A DNA stretch of 64,000 bases from Idiomarina sp. A28L (GCF_000218785.1 NZ_AFPO01000001.1:124001-188000); one strand, 5' to 3'. Positions 37,640 through 48,410 are shown, counted from the first letter of the stretch. Numbers and translations: made by a program. The notes: generated by a model not told the origin, from the sequence alone.

Positions 37640-38680
37640 CTAGATTAACTCGGCCAGCATATCGTTATTGTATTCCACCAACGGCGTATTTTCGCGCACG
37701 CGCTGAATAAAATCTGGGTTGGCAATAAATGGCCGGCCAATCGCTGCTAAATCAAACTCGTTATTGGCAATACCTTGCGCGGCTGTTTCTGGAGTTAACC
37801 CACCTACGCTCATAAATGTGCCTTGATAGCGCTCACGAATATAGGTACTTGAACGGCCACCAAGATGCTCAAATGTCATGCTGTCGTCGAAAATACCTAA
37901 GTGCAAATAAGCAAGTTCCCGTTGATTCAATTGCTCAATAAAGTAATCAAACACTTCTCTATCACGGGCATCGGGCGCAATATGAGCGTAAGCCCCAGGG
38001 GTTATACGCAGCGCGGTGCGCTCGGCACCTACCGCTGCAGAAACGGCATCAACCACTTGCAATGCAAAGCGGCTCATATTCTCCGGTGTTTCGCCATATT
38101 CATCGGTACGTTTATTGGTATCGAAATGCAAAAATTGATCAATTAAGTAGCCATTAGCGCCGTGAATCTCTACGCCATCGAACCCAGCTGCCATTGCATT
38201 TTGCGCCGCTGTTACGTAATCGGTAACTAATTGCTGAATATCTTCGTGTGTGAGGGCTTTTGGCATTTCGTAGCTTAGATCACGCATGCGCGGCAGTGTA
38301 CCTTCGTGTTTTACAGCGCTCGGTGCTACCGGCTGTAGGCCCGAGAAATGAGAATGGGCTACGCGGCCCACATGCCAAAGTTGCATAAAAATTTTACCGC
38401 CATTAGCGTGTACTTTCTGCGTTATTTTTTTCCAGCCTGCAATTTGTTCATCATTAAATATACCGGGTGTATCGGGATACCCTTGGGCATCGGCCCGGAT
38501 AATAGTGGCCTCACTAATAATTAAACCGGCATCAGCACGGCGGCCATAATATTCAGCCATAATATCGGTTGGCACTAAACCGGGGCCCGCCATACAACGG
38601 GTAAGTGGGGCCATGACAAAACGGTTTGCTAAACTAATAGTTGAATTAAGAGGAAAAGATTCGAATAACGCTGACGACAT
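37640..38680 (-). CDS. Old yellow enzyme family alkene reductase
   Basis: 346 residues, a FMN TIM barrel. Family features: NRFVMAPLTRCMAG at the N terminus, AEYYGRRADAGLIISEAT, the substrate-anion pair His/Asn in EIHGANGYLIDQFLH and the FMN phosphate site AIGRPFIANPDF. Resembles NemA/OYE-type enzymes that reduce activated C=C bonds, N-ethylmaleimide or nitro groups with NADPH. It stands alone between rplY and queH, with no adjacent NemR-type regulator. Confidence 0.9.
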   Translation of the reverse strand: MSSALFESFPLNSTISLANRFVMAPLTRCMAGPGLVPTDIMAEYYGRRADAGLIISEATIIRADAQGYPDTPGIFNDEQIAGWKKITQKVHANGGKIFMQLWHVGRVAHSHFSGLQPVAPSAVKHEGTLPRMRDLSYEMPKALTHEDIQQLVTDYVTAAQNAMAAGFDGVEIHGANGYLIDQFLHFDTNKRTDEYGETPENMSRFALQVVDAVSAAVGAERTALRITPGAYAHIAPDARDREVFDYFIEQLNQRELAYLHLGIFDDSMTFEHLGGRSSTYIRERYQGTFMSVGGLTPETAAQGIANNEFDLAAIGRPFIANPDFIQRVRENTPLVEYNNDMLAELI

Positions 38681-38781
38681 GAATACTCCGTATGCCTAAA
38701 CAAGTAAATGAAACTTGTATAGATATATGGAGGCTAATTACGAGTTTTCAAGGAGAATTTAAAGTTCAATGATAGCATTGG

Positions 38782-39441
38782 TTAGGCTTTGTAATACTGT
38801 ACTCCAATCTCGATACGTTCTCGATCTTGAGAAAGGCGATGGCGATTTGTGTCGCGCAAGGAATATACGCATCCGCAATATTCTTGCTGGTAAAACTCCT
38901 CGCGTTTACTAATTTCAATCATACGTTGGCTACCACCTTGCTTGCGCCAATTGTAATCCCAATATTGTAAGCCGGGGTATGGTTTTACTGCGCGCTTACC
39001 GCAGCCGTTAATTTGCTTCATGTCTTTCCAACGGGAAATACCAAGGGAGCTGCTTATCATTGAATAGCCGTGTTCATGAGCATAGAGGGCTGTGCGCTCA
39101 AAACGCATATCAAAGCACATCGTACACCTAATACCACGTTCGGGTTCATTCTCCATTCCTCGAGCGCGTGCGAACCAGTTATCCTTGTCATAATCAGCAT
39201 CAATAAACGGCACATTGTGCTTAATGGCAAATCGGATGTTTTCTTCTTTACGTATTTCATATTCCTTTAATGGATGAATATTAGGATTATAAAAAAATAT
39301 AGCATAATCAATTCCACTGGCTTGAATTGCTTCCATCACCTCACCTGAACATGGAGCACAGCATGAATGTAAAAGCAGCCGATCTTGTTTCTTATCAAAA
39401 TCTGCAGGCAAGGGTAATTGTAAGCGTTCGATGTCTAACAT
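38782..39441 (-). CDS. queH: Epoxyqueuosine reductase QueH
   Basis: 219 residues, DUF208 family. The cysteine pairs are in [26 protein letters not shown] and [10 protein letters not shown]. QueH performs the last step of queuosine synthesis, reducing epoxyqueuosine to queuosine in tRNA, and replaces the cobalamin-dependent QueG in many bacteria. The window also carries queC and queE (54267-55757). It has a short tail after the last cysteine pair. Downstream of prs, separated by two hairpins. Confidence 0.92.
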   Translation of the reverse strand: MLDIERLQLPLPADFDKKQDRLLLHSCCAPCSGEVMEAIQASGIDYAIFFYNPNIHPLKEYEIRKEENIRFAIKHNVPFIDADYDKDNWFARARGMENEPERGIRCTMCFDMRFERTALYAHEHGYSMISSSLGISRWKDMKQINGCGKRAVKPYPGLQYWDYNWRKQGGSQRMIEISKREEFYQQEYCGCVYSLRDTNRHRLSQDRERIEIGVQYYKA

Positions 39442-39478
39442 AAGTGAGCGTTCCAGTTTAGCTTTACTGAAAATATAT

Positions 39479-39502
39479 AAGCGGGAGGCTGAGCTCCCGC
39501 TT
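39479..39502 (-). terminator. Terminator after prs
   Basis: A 9-bp GC-rich stem (AAGCGGGAG / CTCCCGCTT) with a 6-base loop; the minus strand continues ATATATTTT. A second hairpin (AATACAGCA / TGCTGTATT, 39506-39535) lies between it and the prs stop codon. Confidence 0.65.
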
Positions 39503-39533
39503 ATAAATACAGCATATTTAAATCAGTGCTGTA

Positions 39534-40481
39534 TTAATATTCGAACATTGCCGAAATTGATTCTTCGTTGCTTACCCGGCGCAGTGCTTCCGAAAGCATG
39601 CCACTAAGGGTTAGTTGGGTAACTAAGCCTAGTGATTTCATTTCTTCAGATAAAGGAATGGAATCAGTAACAACTACTTCATCAATTGCTGAGTTTCGTA
39701 AGTTTTCATATGCATTACCCGAAAATACCGGGTGGGTAGCATAAGCGAAAACTCGTCTCGCACCATTTTTCTTGAGCGCCTCAGCGGCTTTGCACAAAGT
39801 ACCACCGGTATCGATCATATCGTCTACCATAATACAATCACGGCCATTTACATCACCGATAATATGCATTACCTGTGATTCGTTGGCTTTTGGCCGGCGT
39901 TTATCGATAATCGCTAAATCTGCATCGTTCATCAGTTTAGCCATTGCGCGAGCACGAACAACACCACCAATATCAGGAGAAACCATTACCGGTGAATCCC
40001 ACTTTTGTAGCTTCATATGCTCAAGTAACACAGGGCTACCAAACACGTTATCTACTGGAACATCAAAGAAGCCTTGAATTTGCTCGGCATGCAAATCAAC
40101 CGTGAGAACACGATCTACACCTACACTAGAGAGAAAATCAGCCACTACTTTAGCGGTAATAGGAACCCGTGCAGAACGAACACGGCGATCTTGGCGCGCG
40201 TAACCAAAGTAAGGGATAACAGCAGTAATACGGCCAGCAGAGGCGCGGCGAAGCGCATCGACCATTACTACAAGTTCCATTAAGCTATCGTTGGTTGGAG
40301 CACAGGTTGATTGGATAATGAAAACATCAGAACCACGAACGTTTTCGTTGATGATGACACTGATTTCGCCGTCACTGAAGCGGCCGACATCGGCATCTCC
40401 CAGCTTGATGTATAGGCGATCAGCGATCTTGCGGGCTAGCTCGGGTGTTGCATTGCCAGCAAAGAGCTTCATGTCAGGCAC
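39534..40481 (-). CDS. prs: Ribose-phosphate pyrophosphokinase
   Basis: 315 residues starting at GTG (as E. coli prs does). Makes PRPP for nucleotides, His, Trp and NAD. Almost colinear with the E. coli protein: [16 protein letters not shown], the signature [17 protein letters not shown] and the PRPP loop [15 protein letters not shown]. It follows ispE as in enterics and pseudomonads, with about 70 bases between them. Confidence 0.98.
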   Translation of the reverse strand: MPDMKLFAGNATPELARKIADRLYIKLGDADVGRFSDGEISVIINENVRGSDVFIIQSTCAPTNDSLMELVVMVDALRRASAGRITAVIPYFGYARQDRRVRSARVPITAKVVADFLSSVGVDRVLTVDLHAEQIQGFFDVPVDNVFGSPVLLEHMKLQKWDSPVMVSPDIGGVVRARAMAKLMNDADLAIIDKRRPKANESQVMHIIGDVNGRDCIMVDDMIDTGGTLCKAAEALKKNGARRVFAYATHPVFSGNAYENLRNSAIDEVVVTDSIPLSEEMKSLGLVTQLTLSGMLSEALRRVSNEESISAMFEY

Positions 40482-40550
40482 AGTTAACCTCGACCAATTT
40501 TATGTATTGTGAGCGGAATTCGACAGGTATCTGGCATTCCAACTGTTACC

Positions 40551-41441
40551 TCAGGGGAGCTGCTTCAACGCCTGGTGCAATGGCGATTGATTAACTCCTT
40601 TTGCAACAAACCCCCGAAATTCTGTCGGAAGTACTTGCAAGGCTTGTTTTGCTTCAACTGCCGAAGAGAAGCAACCAAAAACACAAGCCCCGGTCCCCGT
40701 CATTCTGGACGGAGCGTATTTTAGCAACCACTGCAGTGCGCTGGCAACCTGCGGATAAAGTGAACAGACCAATTTTTCGCAATCATTGTGGCCTTTTTGC
40801 CAATCATTAAGAGCACTTTTTAATGCCGGCGTATTCCGCGGTAACGCAGGGTGGGTAAAGATTTCAGCGGTACTTACATGCACTCCCGGCTGCACAATTA
40901 AGTACCATTTTTCTGTTGGATTTGCGCTTGAAAATATTTCACCAACACCTCGAGCAAAGGTGGCTTTACCATGCACGAACACAGGAATATCGGCACCCAA
41001 GCCTAAACCAATCTTAGCGAGTTGTTCATTATTCAGTTTTAAACCCCATAAATAATTTAAGCCGAGTAGGGTGGTTGCGGCATCTGAAGAACCACCACCA
41101 AGGCCACCACCAGCGGGAAGTTGTTTATTGAGTGTTAAACGAACTCCTTGCTTTGAGTTCTTCCGATAAGGAGCTAGCAGTGTTGCTGCGCGGTAAATTA
41201 AATTTTCTTCCACGGGGAAATCAAGTGGGCCTTGGTTAAGTTTAATATCACCATTATCGGTTAACTCAAATTGAATGTAATCGCTGTAATCTAAAAACTG
41301 GAATAGGGTTTCTAATTCATGATAACCATTGGCTCTGCGGCCAGTTATGTGCAGATATAGATTTAGTTTTGCTGGCGCGGGTAGGCTAAAGCTCTGCCAC
41401 GCTTCAGTTGCGGGGTGCATAGTTTTCGGGTGCTCAAGCAT
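40551..41441 (-). CDS. ispE: 4-diphosphocytidyl-2-C-methyl-D-erythritol kinase
   Basis: 296 residues, a GHMP kinase of the non-mevalonate isoprenoid pathway. APAKLNLYLHITGRRANGYHEL near the N terminus holds the catalytic Lys and substrate contacts; the ATP loop is PAGGGLGGGSSDAA. The C-terminal MTGTGACVFG is also conserved. The start could also be the ATG 7 codons later. It lies between lolB and prs, the usual order. Confidence 0.95.
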   Translation of the reverse strand: MLEHPKTMHPATEAWQSFSLPAPAKLNLYLHITGRRANGYHELETLFQFLDYSDYIQFELTDNGDIKLNQGPLDFPVEENLIYRAATLLAPYRKNSKQGVRLTLNKQLPAGGGLGGGSSDAATTLLGLNYLWGLKLNNEQLAKIGLGLGADIPVFVHGKATFARGVGEIFSSANPTEKWYLIVQPGVHVSTAEIFTHPALPRNTPALKSALNDWQKGHNDCEKLVCSLYPQVASALQWLLKYAPSRMTGTGACVFGCFSSAVEAKQALQVLPTEFRGFVAKGVNQSPLHQALKQLP

Positions 41442-41486
41442 TAGGTTATTACTCTATAGCTATTCGAGAATTTGGTTTGGCAACGA

Positions 41487-42287
41487 TTATTCATTAACTG
41501 TATTTGCTTCTGGGCGCCACCGGCTCACGCGTAAATGCACTCGAATATTATCTCGGCTTGCTTCAATACGGTGCGGTAGCAAAAGTGGCTGGTTGCCGTA
41601 CGGAACATGGCGATAATCCCCAAACTCCAAAAGCCAACGCTGTTGCGCCCAAGCGCCGAGAGTAAATTCAGCTTCGTAAGTAGCTAAAGCGCCATTGGCA
41701 TACCAACGAGTTTGCCTTAAGCGTGCATCGGGCTCTGCGCCAGTTATAGCCTGATTAAGCAACGAAAAGGGAATAACCATTCCAGTGTGTTGTAGTAATA
41801 ATAAATTTAAATCACTACCTTCGTAGCGATTACCATCACGGTCAATAAGAACGCTTATACTCTTAGTTTGCTGCAAGCGAGCCAATGTACCGCCAAGCTG
41901 GTGATAAAGCCGAAAAGTAGTTTCATCTGGCGATTTATCCCAGTTAAAACGAGCGGCATCGCGAACATCCGCGGCATCATCAAAAAAAGCAACACTACCT
42001 TGCAAGCCGAATTCATTGAGTTGAGCTAGCGATAGTTGCTGGGTTTGCACTAAATCTGAATTTACTTGCCTTGCCGTATAGGTATCGCCGTCAATAGCCG
42101 GGCGTGTGGCACAAGCCGTTAAAATCAAACAAGCCATGGCTACAAAAAATAGCTGGAAAAATTTAACTCTGGCTTTTGCCGAGGTTTTTCCACATTCATG
42201 GTGAATTTTATCGATTGAAGCATTCTGAAAATAACCTACTTTAAACCGCGCACACTGTGAGTTTAAAGGTATGATAGGTGGCAACAT
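41487..42287 (-). CDS. lolB: Outer-membrane lipoprotein receptor LolB
   Basis: About 266 residues. The lipobox is LILTA-Cys, followed by a domain with LolB-like strands (LNEFGLQGSVAFFDDAADVRD ... YANGALATYEAEF). LolB receives lipoproteins from LolA and inserts them in the outer membrane. The ATG at 42287 has AGGA 6 bases upstream, but this gives about 55 residues before the lipid cysteine, far longer than normal; no later ATG or GTG fits well. Either the n-region is truly long or translation starts at a rare codon. Sequence similarity to E. coli LolB is weak, so position between hemA and ispE is the stronger evidence. Confidence 0.82.
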   Translation of the reverse strand: MLPPIIPLNSQCARFKVGYFQNASIDKIHHECGKTSAKARVKFFQLFFVAMACLILTACATRPAIDGDTYTARQVNSDLVQTQQLSLAQLNEFGLQGSVAFFDDAADVRDAARFNWDKSPDETTFRLYHQLGGTLARLQQTKSISVLIDRDGNRYEGSDLNLLLLQHTGMVIPFSLLNQAITGAEPDARLRQTRWYANGALATYEAEFTLGAWAQQRWLLEFGDYRHVPYGNQPLLLPHRIEASRDNIRVHLRVSRWRPEANTVNE

Positions 42288-42475
42288 GCTTATTCCTTAC
42301 CTAGAAAATAACGAAAAACAATGAAAAGTAACGAAAAGTAGCAAAGCAAAAATAACGGCTCGCTTAAAATTGTAGCACTTCGGCTTAAACGAGTGCACCT
42401 TGCGAGTAGAATGTTGTTGTAATCGAAGCTCAGCGAACCGGCTCTGCTTTCAATAGAAGCGCTTCTCGAATACAA

Positions 42476-42504
42476 TACCGGCCGGAAATTGCCGGTAATT
42501 TTTG
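42476..42504 (+). terminator. Terminator-like hairpin in the hemA leader
   Basis: TACCGGC (42476-42482) pairs with GCCGGTA (42491-42497), then ATTTTT follows. It ends about 40 bases before the hemA ATG and has no gene upstream on the same strand, so it would act on the hemA transcript itself, if that starts upstream. Confidence 0.45.
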
Positions 42505-42545
42505 GCATAAATTTACGTTCACAGGGCATTATTGCACAACACTAC

Positions 42546-43805
42546 ATGACAATATTGGCACTTGGTATCAATCATAAAACAGCTACCGTGGATATCCGCG
42601 AGCGCGTAGCGTTTCAACCTGAGCAAATTGAGCTGGCGTTACAATCGTTAGTTCAACAAGGCAAGGTGAGCGAAACGGTGATTGTATCTACCTGCAATCG
42701 CACAGAGCTATATTGTCATGCCGATGCCAGTGAGCAACAAGAAATTATTAATTGGTTGGCTACTTTTCACCAATTAACTCCCGAAGAGCTTTCCCAGTAT
42801 ATTTATCAGCACGAAGATTCTGCGGCGGTTTCGCATTTAATGTCGGTTGCTGCCGGCCTCGATTCCTTGGTGTTAGGCGAACCACAGATTTTAGGGCAGG
42901 TGAAACAAGCTTTTCAGCAAGCTCGTAATGCCGGAACTGTAGGTTCGGTGTTTGAGCGTTTGTTCCAATCTACCTTTGCTGCAGCAAAAGTAATTCGTAC
43001 CGAAACGGAAGTTGGTCAAAATGCAGTATCAGTGGCCTTTGCAGCGGTTAACTTAGCACGCCATATTTTTGCAGATTTGAGAAACGCTAATGTATTGTTA
43101 GTGGGAGCAGGTGAAACCGCGGAATTAGTGGCTCGGCATTTACAAGAACAAGGTGTTCGAAACCTGCGGGTAGCCAACCGAACGGTAGCGCGCGCAGAAG
43201 AGCTAACTAGAGTAGTTGGTGGTGAAGCCTATGCGTTAAATGCACTAGAAGAATTGCTACCCATTTCTGATATTATTATTAGTTCAACCGCGAGCCCCGT
43301 GCCAGTTATTGGCAAAGGCTTAGTTGAAAGTGCACTGCGCAAGCGCAAGCATCGGCCTATGCTTTTCATTGATTTAGCAGTGCCGCGTGATATTGAAAAG
43401 CAAGTTAGCGAACTTGATGATGCGTTTTTGTACACGGTTGATGATTTGCAATCCATTGTAAACAAAAACCTGCAGCAACGGCACCAAGCTGCCGATGAAG
43501 CACGCGATATTATCCATCAATACGCGGAAGAATTTGCGGGTTGGATGGAAAGCTTGAATAGCGTTGATTTGCTGCGCCGTTATCGTAGCAGCGCAGAATC
43601 GATTTCCGAGCAACAAAAAGAACGGGCTCTTGCCGCTTTAGCCAGTGGTAAACCTGCAGAACAAGTTATTCAAGAATTAACTCAGCGCTTAACAAATACA
43701 CTGGCGCATGCGCCAACGAAAGCGATACAAGAAGCAGGTAAGCGCAAAGATATTTCGGCGCTAGCGGCTTATCAGAAACTATTTAACGATACATCTCAGG
43801 ATTAA
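42546..43805 (+). CDS. hemA: Glutamyl-tRNA reductase
   Basis: 419 residues (E. coli 418). Reduces glutamyl-tRNA to glutamate-1-semialdehyde, the first committed step of haem synthesis. The start MTILALGINHKTA aligns exactly with E. coli; 19 open codons before it are ignored. The catalytic Cys is in VSTCNRTELYC, NADPH motif VGAGETAELVARHL, and the C-terminal dimerisation region is present. The ribosome site is weak. The hemA-prfA-prmC order is that of E. coli. Confidence 0.96.
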   Translation: MTILALGINHKTATVDIRERVAFQPEQIELALQSLVQQGKVSETVIVSTCNRTELYCHADASEQQEIINWLATFHQLTPEELSQYIYQHEDSAAVSHLMSVAAGLDSLVLGEPQILGQVKQAFQQARNAGTVGSVFERLFQSTFAAAKVIRTETEVGQNAVSVAFAAVNLARHIFADLRNANVLLVGAGETAELVARHLQEQGVRNLRVANRTVARAEELTRVVGGEAYALNALEELLPISDIIISSTASPVPVIGKGLVESALRKRKHRPMLFIDLAVPRDIEKQVSELDDAFLYTVDDLQSIVNKNLQQRHQAADEARDIIHQYAEEFAGWMESLNSVDLLRRYRSSAESISEQQKERALAALASGKPAEQVIQELTQRLTNTLAHAPTKAIQEAGKRKDISALAAYQKLFNDTSQD

Positions 43806-43808
43806 TAA

Positions 43809-44903
43809 ATGCTCAAAGCCTCTTTGGTGAGCAAGCTAGAAAGCTTGCTCGAACGCCATGAAGAACTCGAAGTTTTGCTAGGTGATGCGGATATCATTAC
43901 CAACCAAGACAAATTTCGTGCGCTCTCACGCGAATATTCACAGCTTGAAGATGCAGTGAAATGTTTCCGCCAGTATCAGCAATCACTTGAAGATTTAGCC
44001 ACAGCGAAAGAAATGGTTTCCGAGTCGGATGCGGAAATGCGTGAAATGGCGTTTGAAGAAGTGCAAGCAGCCGAGAGTTCTTTAGTAGAACTCGCCAGCG
44101 AATTACAGGTGCTGTTATTGCCTAAAGATCCCAATGACGATCGCCCATGTTACCTAGAGATTCGTGCCGGAGCAGGTGGTGATGAGGCGGCTATTTTTGC
44201 AGGTGATTTATTCCGCATGTATAGCCGCTACGCCGAACGTAATTCATGGCGCATGAATATTATTAGTGCTAATGAAGGTGAACATGGTGGCTTTAAAGAA
44301 ATAATCGTACACATGATGGGCGATGGTGCCTACGGCAAGATGAAGTTCGAATCTGGTGGGCACAGAGTGCAACGTGTGCCAGAAACCGAATCGCAAGGGC
44401 GTATTCATACCTCGGCTTGTACTGTTGCGGTGTTACCGGAAATTCCAGAAGCAGAAGCGATTGATATTAACCCAGCTGATCTTCGCATCGATACTTACCG
44501 CGCGTCAGGGGCTGGCGGGCAGCATGTTAACCGAACCGATTCAGCTGTGCGCTTAACCCATTTACCTACCGGTGTAGTGGTGGAGTGTCAGGAAGAGCGT
44601 TCGCAGCACAAAAACAAAGCGAAGGCGATGTCGGTATTGCAATCACGCTTACAAGCGGCTGAAGATGCTCGCCGTGAAGCTGCCGAGCAAAGTACCCGCC
44701 GTAGCTTGGTTGGTAGTGGTGATCGTTCAGAGCGCATTCGTACCTATAATTACCCACAAGGCCGGGTTACCGACCATCGGATTAATTTAACCCTGCATCG
44801 CTTGAACGAAGTACTCGAAGGCAGCCTAGATTTGTTGTTAGATGCCATTATCCAAGAACATAATGCCGATTTGCTTGCTTCATTATCTGAAACGGGCGAG
44901 TAG
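43809..44903 (+). CDS. prfA: Peptide chain release factor 1
   Basis: 364 residues. The GGQ motif is in [18 protein letters not shown] and the codon-reading PAT-type region reads [13 protein letters not shown] in this sequence's upstream block with the anticodon-like PxT expected nearby. Terminates translation at UAA and UAG. It starts 3 bases after hemA; the Gln of GGQ is methylated by PrmC, encoded 56 bases downstream. Confidence 0.97.
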   Translation: MLKASLVSKLESLLERHEELEVLLGDADIITNQDKFRALSREYSQLEDAVKCFRQYQQSLEDLATAKEMVSESDAEMREMAFEEVQAAESSLVELASELQVLLLPKDPNDDRPCYLEIRAGAGGDEAAIFAGDLFRMYSRYAERNSWRMNIISANEGEHGGFKEIIVHMMGDGAYGKMKFESGGHRVQRVPETESQGRIHTSACTVAVLPEIPEAEAIDINPADLRIDTYRASGAGGQHVNRTDSAVRLTHLPTGVVVECQEERSQHKNKAKAMSVLQSRLQAAEDARREAAEQSTRRSLVGSGDRSERIRTYNYPQGRVTDHRINLTLHRLNEVLEGSLDLLLDAIIQEHNADLLASLSETGE

Positions 44904-44959
44904 GCTTTAGTAATGCAGCAATTCGTAGTGTTTTTTCAATTAAATAAGGGTTTGCGCTG

Positions 44960-45808
44960 ATGAGCGAATCTTTAAATATTGCAGACACATTGCGTTTGGC
45001 CGTTCAACGCTTACAAAAAAGTGGCAGCGAAACCCCTGATTTAGATGCGCAAGTATTACTAAAAGCGGTGTTGCACTGTGAACGTAGTTATTTTTACACT
45101 TGGCCAGAACGCATGTTGAGCGGCGATAATGCAAAAGCATTTGAAGCGCTATTGCAACAGCGCGAGCTAGGCGTTCCCATTGCGCATATTCTCGGCAACC
45201 GCGAATTTTGGTCGTTAGATTTAGAGGTAAATGCGGCCACTCTTATTCCTCGCCCCGATACTGAAATTCTTGTCGAAGCAGCGCTAGAGTTAGTCACTAA
45301 ACCGAACGCAAAAGTTCTAGAACTCGGCACTGGCTCTGGGGCTATTGCGCTGGCGCTGGCGAGTGAAAAAGCAAACTGGCAGATTACTGCGGTTGATGTT
45401 GTTCCTGCGGCTGTTGAGCTTGCAAAAAAAAATGTTTTGCGTCATAAATTGACGCAAGTTAGAGTGGTGCTAAGTTCTTGGTTTAGTAATGTTTCTGCAC
45501 AAGAGTTTGATCTAATTGTGAGTAACCCACCTTATATAGATGGGAGCGATGCGCATCTCCAACAAGGCGATGTTCGCTTTGAGCCGCAAAGCGCATTAGT
45601 AGCCGCAGAAAACGGTTTGGCAGATTTACGCCACATTATCACTGCAGCGGTAGGTTACCTAACGCCCGGTGGGTGGCTAGCATTAGAGCATGGCGCAGAG
45701 CAAGCGAATGCGGTGCAAAGTATATTTGCGGAACATCACTATAATGAAATACACACCCGCCAAGATTATGCTAACTTGGATAGGGTGACATGCGGGCGCC
45801 GAGGCTGA
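44960..45808 (+). CDS. prmC: Release factor glutamine methyltransferase PrmC
   Basis: 282 residues. N-terminal helical domain (about 1-80), then a class I SAM methyltransferase domain with LELGTGSGAIALALA (motif I) and the NPPY signature in IVSNPPYIDGSD, which binds the substrate glutamine. Methylates the GGQ glutamine of RF1 and RF2. Position after prfA is conserved. Confidence 0.96.
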   Translation: MSESLNIADTLRLAVQRLQKSGSETPDLDAQVLLKAVLHCERSYFYTWPERMLSGDNAKAFEALLQQRELGVPIAHILGNREFWSLDLEVNAATLIPRPDTEILVEAALELVTKPNAKVLELGTGSGAIALALASEKANWQITAVDVVPAAVELAKKNVLRHKLTQVRVVLSSWFSNVSAQEFDLIVSNPPYIDGSDAHLQQGDVRFEPQSALVAAENGLADLRHIITAAVGYLTPGGWLALEHGAEQANAVQSIFAEHHYNEIHTRQDYANLDRVTCGRRG

Positions 45809-45894
45809 GCGGATCTTCAGTGAATTCGAGCGCTAGCTTTTTCAGGCCGAATTAAACTAGTTCAGGCCCAAAAAGAGATAGGACAAAGACGCAT

Positions 45895-47427
45895 ATGAGT
45901 GATCGCTATTTATTTGCTGACGAACCAGTGGCTACGCAAGAAGCGCTCAACGAACGCTGGAAAATTCTGATTGTTGATGATGAGCCCGAAGTTCATGCGG
46001 TTACTCGCTTAGCGTTGAGTGATTTTCAATTTTTAGGCCGAGGGCTAGAATTTTATAGCGCTGAATCGGGTGAAGCTGGCTGCGCGCTTATGCGCGAGCA
46101 CCCTGATGCCGCCATTATTTTACTTGATGTGGTAATGGAAACGGATGATGCGGGTTTAAAAGTAGCGCGTTACATTCGCGAAGAGCTGGATAACCATTTT
46201 ATTCGAATTATCCTGCGTACCGGCCAACCGGGCCAAGCGCCCGAAAGAACAGTTATCATCAATTACGATATCAATGATTACAAATCAAAAACTGAACTTA
46301 CGGCGCAAAAACTATTTACAGCAGTGATGTCGAGCTTGCGATCCTATCGCGATATTATGTCGATAGAACATAGCCGCCGTGGCTTAGAAAAAATCTTACA
46401 ATCGTCTACCGATTTATTCTCTGAACAATCGATCGATAACTTTGTTGATGGCTTAGTGCAACAGCTAAGTTGGCTGATTGGCGGCGCCCGCCAAGTGCTT
46501 TATGCAGAAGTAGATCCGGACCATAACCCCGGCCAATTCACTGTCCGTGCAGCATTTGGTGAAGAAGCAGATATTATGGTGGGGCGGCCAATAAAGGCAG
46601 GTTTGCCAATAGAGGCCTTACGCGAACTTGAGCAAGTTGTACGCACCCGTAAGCCGTTTTTCAGTGATGATATTGCAATTGTTTATTCACTTAGCGGTGC
46701 GAAACCGCTTGGAGGTTTGCTTTGTCTCACGGGCCTAGCGCGCAAGCTGAATACGGAAGAACGTGATTTATTAAAGCTATTCTCTGAGCAAATTCAGTTA
46801 GCGCTTAGTAATGTATTACGTGAGCTTGATTCAAATCATTTTTTAGCCCAGTTGAGCGATCGTTTGATGGTGTTAGAGCAAGATTCGTTACATCGAACAG
46901 CTATTGGTAAAGATAGTGTTCAGGCGAACAACCATAGTTTCGCGCAGCACCCGGCTTCTCAAGCTAGCGCAATTCTTACCGCAGCGCTTGGTTTGCCGAA
47001 AGAAGCACAGGAACACACCGCGCTTGCCAGCACATTGATGGCTATCATTTCTACTATCTGTGAAGTTACGTTAGAGCATGAAAAAATCGAAGTGCGCGTG
47101 TGTTATGAACGTATTCATCGTATTTCTAAAGGTTTGAAAAATCATCCGAATGAAGCGGTACAGTTGTTACTAAGGGCTATTGATGAGCGTTTTGAGCGGT
47201 ATGATGGCAGTGGTTTTCCGGGGCTCGTGAGCGGTGATGAACTTCCATTGACAACACAGGTGTTAAGTTTATTTAGTGTAGTTTATGCCGAGTTGGTGAT
47301 AGGCAACAATGCTGAGCAAACACTGAAAAAGCTTATTGCAGAACCGGAAGGTCGATTTTCTCCGAAATTAATCGATGCATTGCAGAATGATTTTGCGGTA
47401 ATTGCCGCTTGTTTTAGTAAAAAGTAA
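45895..47427 (+). CDS. Response regulator with DUF3369 and degenerate HD-GYP domain
   Basis: 510 residues. Receiver domain at about 20-150 with acidic pocket DDE (28-30), phospho-acceptor Asp78 in IILLDVVME and the lysine in NDYKSKTEL. A DUF3369-like domain follows (about 165-320). The C-terminal third aligns with HD-GYP phosphodiesterases at DERFERYDGSGFP (430-442) and in the helices after it, but the HD pair is absent, HHE is replaced by DER, and the DVYDAL block reads VVYAEL. It therefore lacks the metal site and should not hydrolyse c-di-GMP. No histidine kinase is adjacent. It lies between prmC and kdsA. Confidence 0.85.
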   Translation: MSDRYLFADEPVATQEALNERWKILIVDDEPEVHAVTRLALSDFQFLGRGLEFYSAESGEAGCALMREHPDAAIILLDVVMETDDAGLKVARYIREELDNHFIRIILRTGQPGQAPERTVIINYDINDYKSKTELTAQKLFTAVMSSLRSYRDIMSIEHSRRGLEKILQSSTDLFSEQSIDNFVDGLVQQLSWLIGGARQVLYAEVDPDHNPGQFTVRAAFGEEADIMVGRPIKAGLPIEALRELEQVVRTRKPFFSDDIAIVYSLSGAKPLGGLLCLTGLARKLNTEERDLLKLFSEQIQLALSNVLRELDSNHFLAQLSDRLMVLEQDSLHRTAIGKDSVQANNHSFAQHPASQASAILTAALGLPKEAQEHTALASTLMAIISTICEVTLEHEKIEVRVCYERIHRISKGLKNHPNEAVQLLLRAIDERFERYDGSGFPGLVSGDELPLTTQVLSLFSVVYAELVIGNNAEQTLKKLIAEPEGRFSPKLIDALQNDFAVIAACFSKK

Positions 47428-47440
47428 AGAGAGTGAATGA

Positions 47441-48307
<867 letters not shown>

Positions 48308-48312
48308 ACCAA

Positions 48313-48345
48313 CAAGCCTTTGCAGGGAATGAGTGCGAAGGCTTG
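48313..48345 (+). terminator. Possible hairpin terminator after kdsA
   Basis: CAAGCCTT (48313-48320) pairs with AAGGCTTG (48338-48345), extendable by TGCA/TGC with one bulge. No T tract follows, so intrinsic termination is uncertain; it may be a processing or 3'-end stabilising element. Confidence 0.4.
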
Positions 48346-48382
48346 CTGATAAGCCTCAGGTGCTGTAGATTTAAACTTAATT

Positions 48383-48394
48383 AAACGGCCGTTT
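48383..48394 (+). promoter_or_regulatory. Palindromic operator of PsrA type
   Basis: The 12-base perfect palindrome AAACGGCCGTTT lies 16 bases before the TetR-family ATG. It fits the published PsrA binding pattern (AAAC, 2-4 bases, GTTT), though the flanking bases are T rather than G/C. It probably mediates autorepression. Confidence 0.6.
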
Positions 48395-48410
48395 TAAATA
48401 AGGGGCAGTT

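Noticed and set aside
42290-42529. 79-codon open frame on the minus strand between hemA and lolB
   Set aside because: No ribosome site, no recognisable motif, and it overlaps the likely hemA leader and promoter; composition is not like neighbouring proteins.
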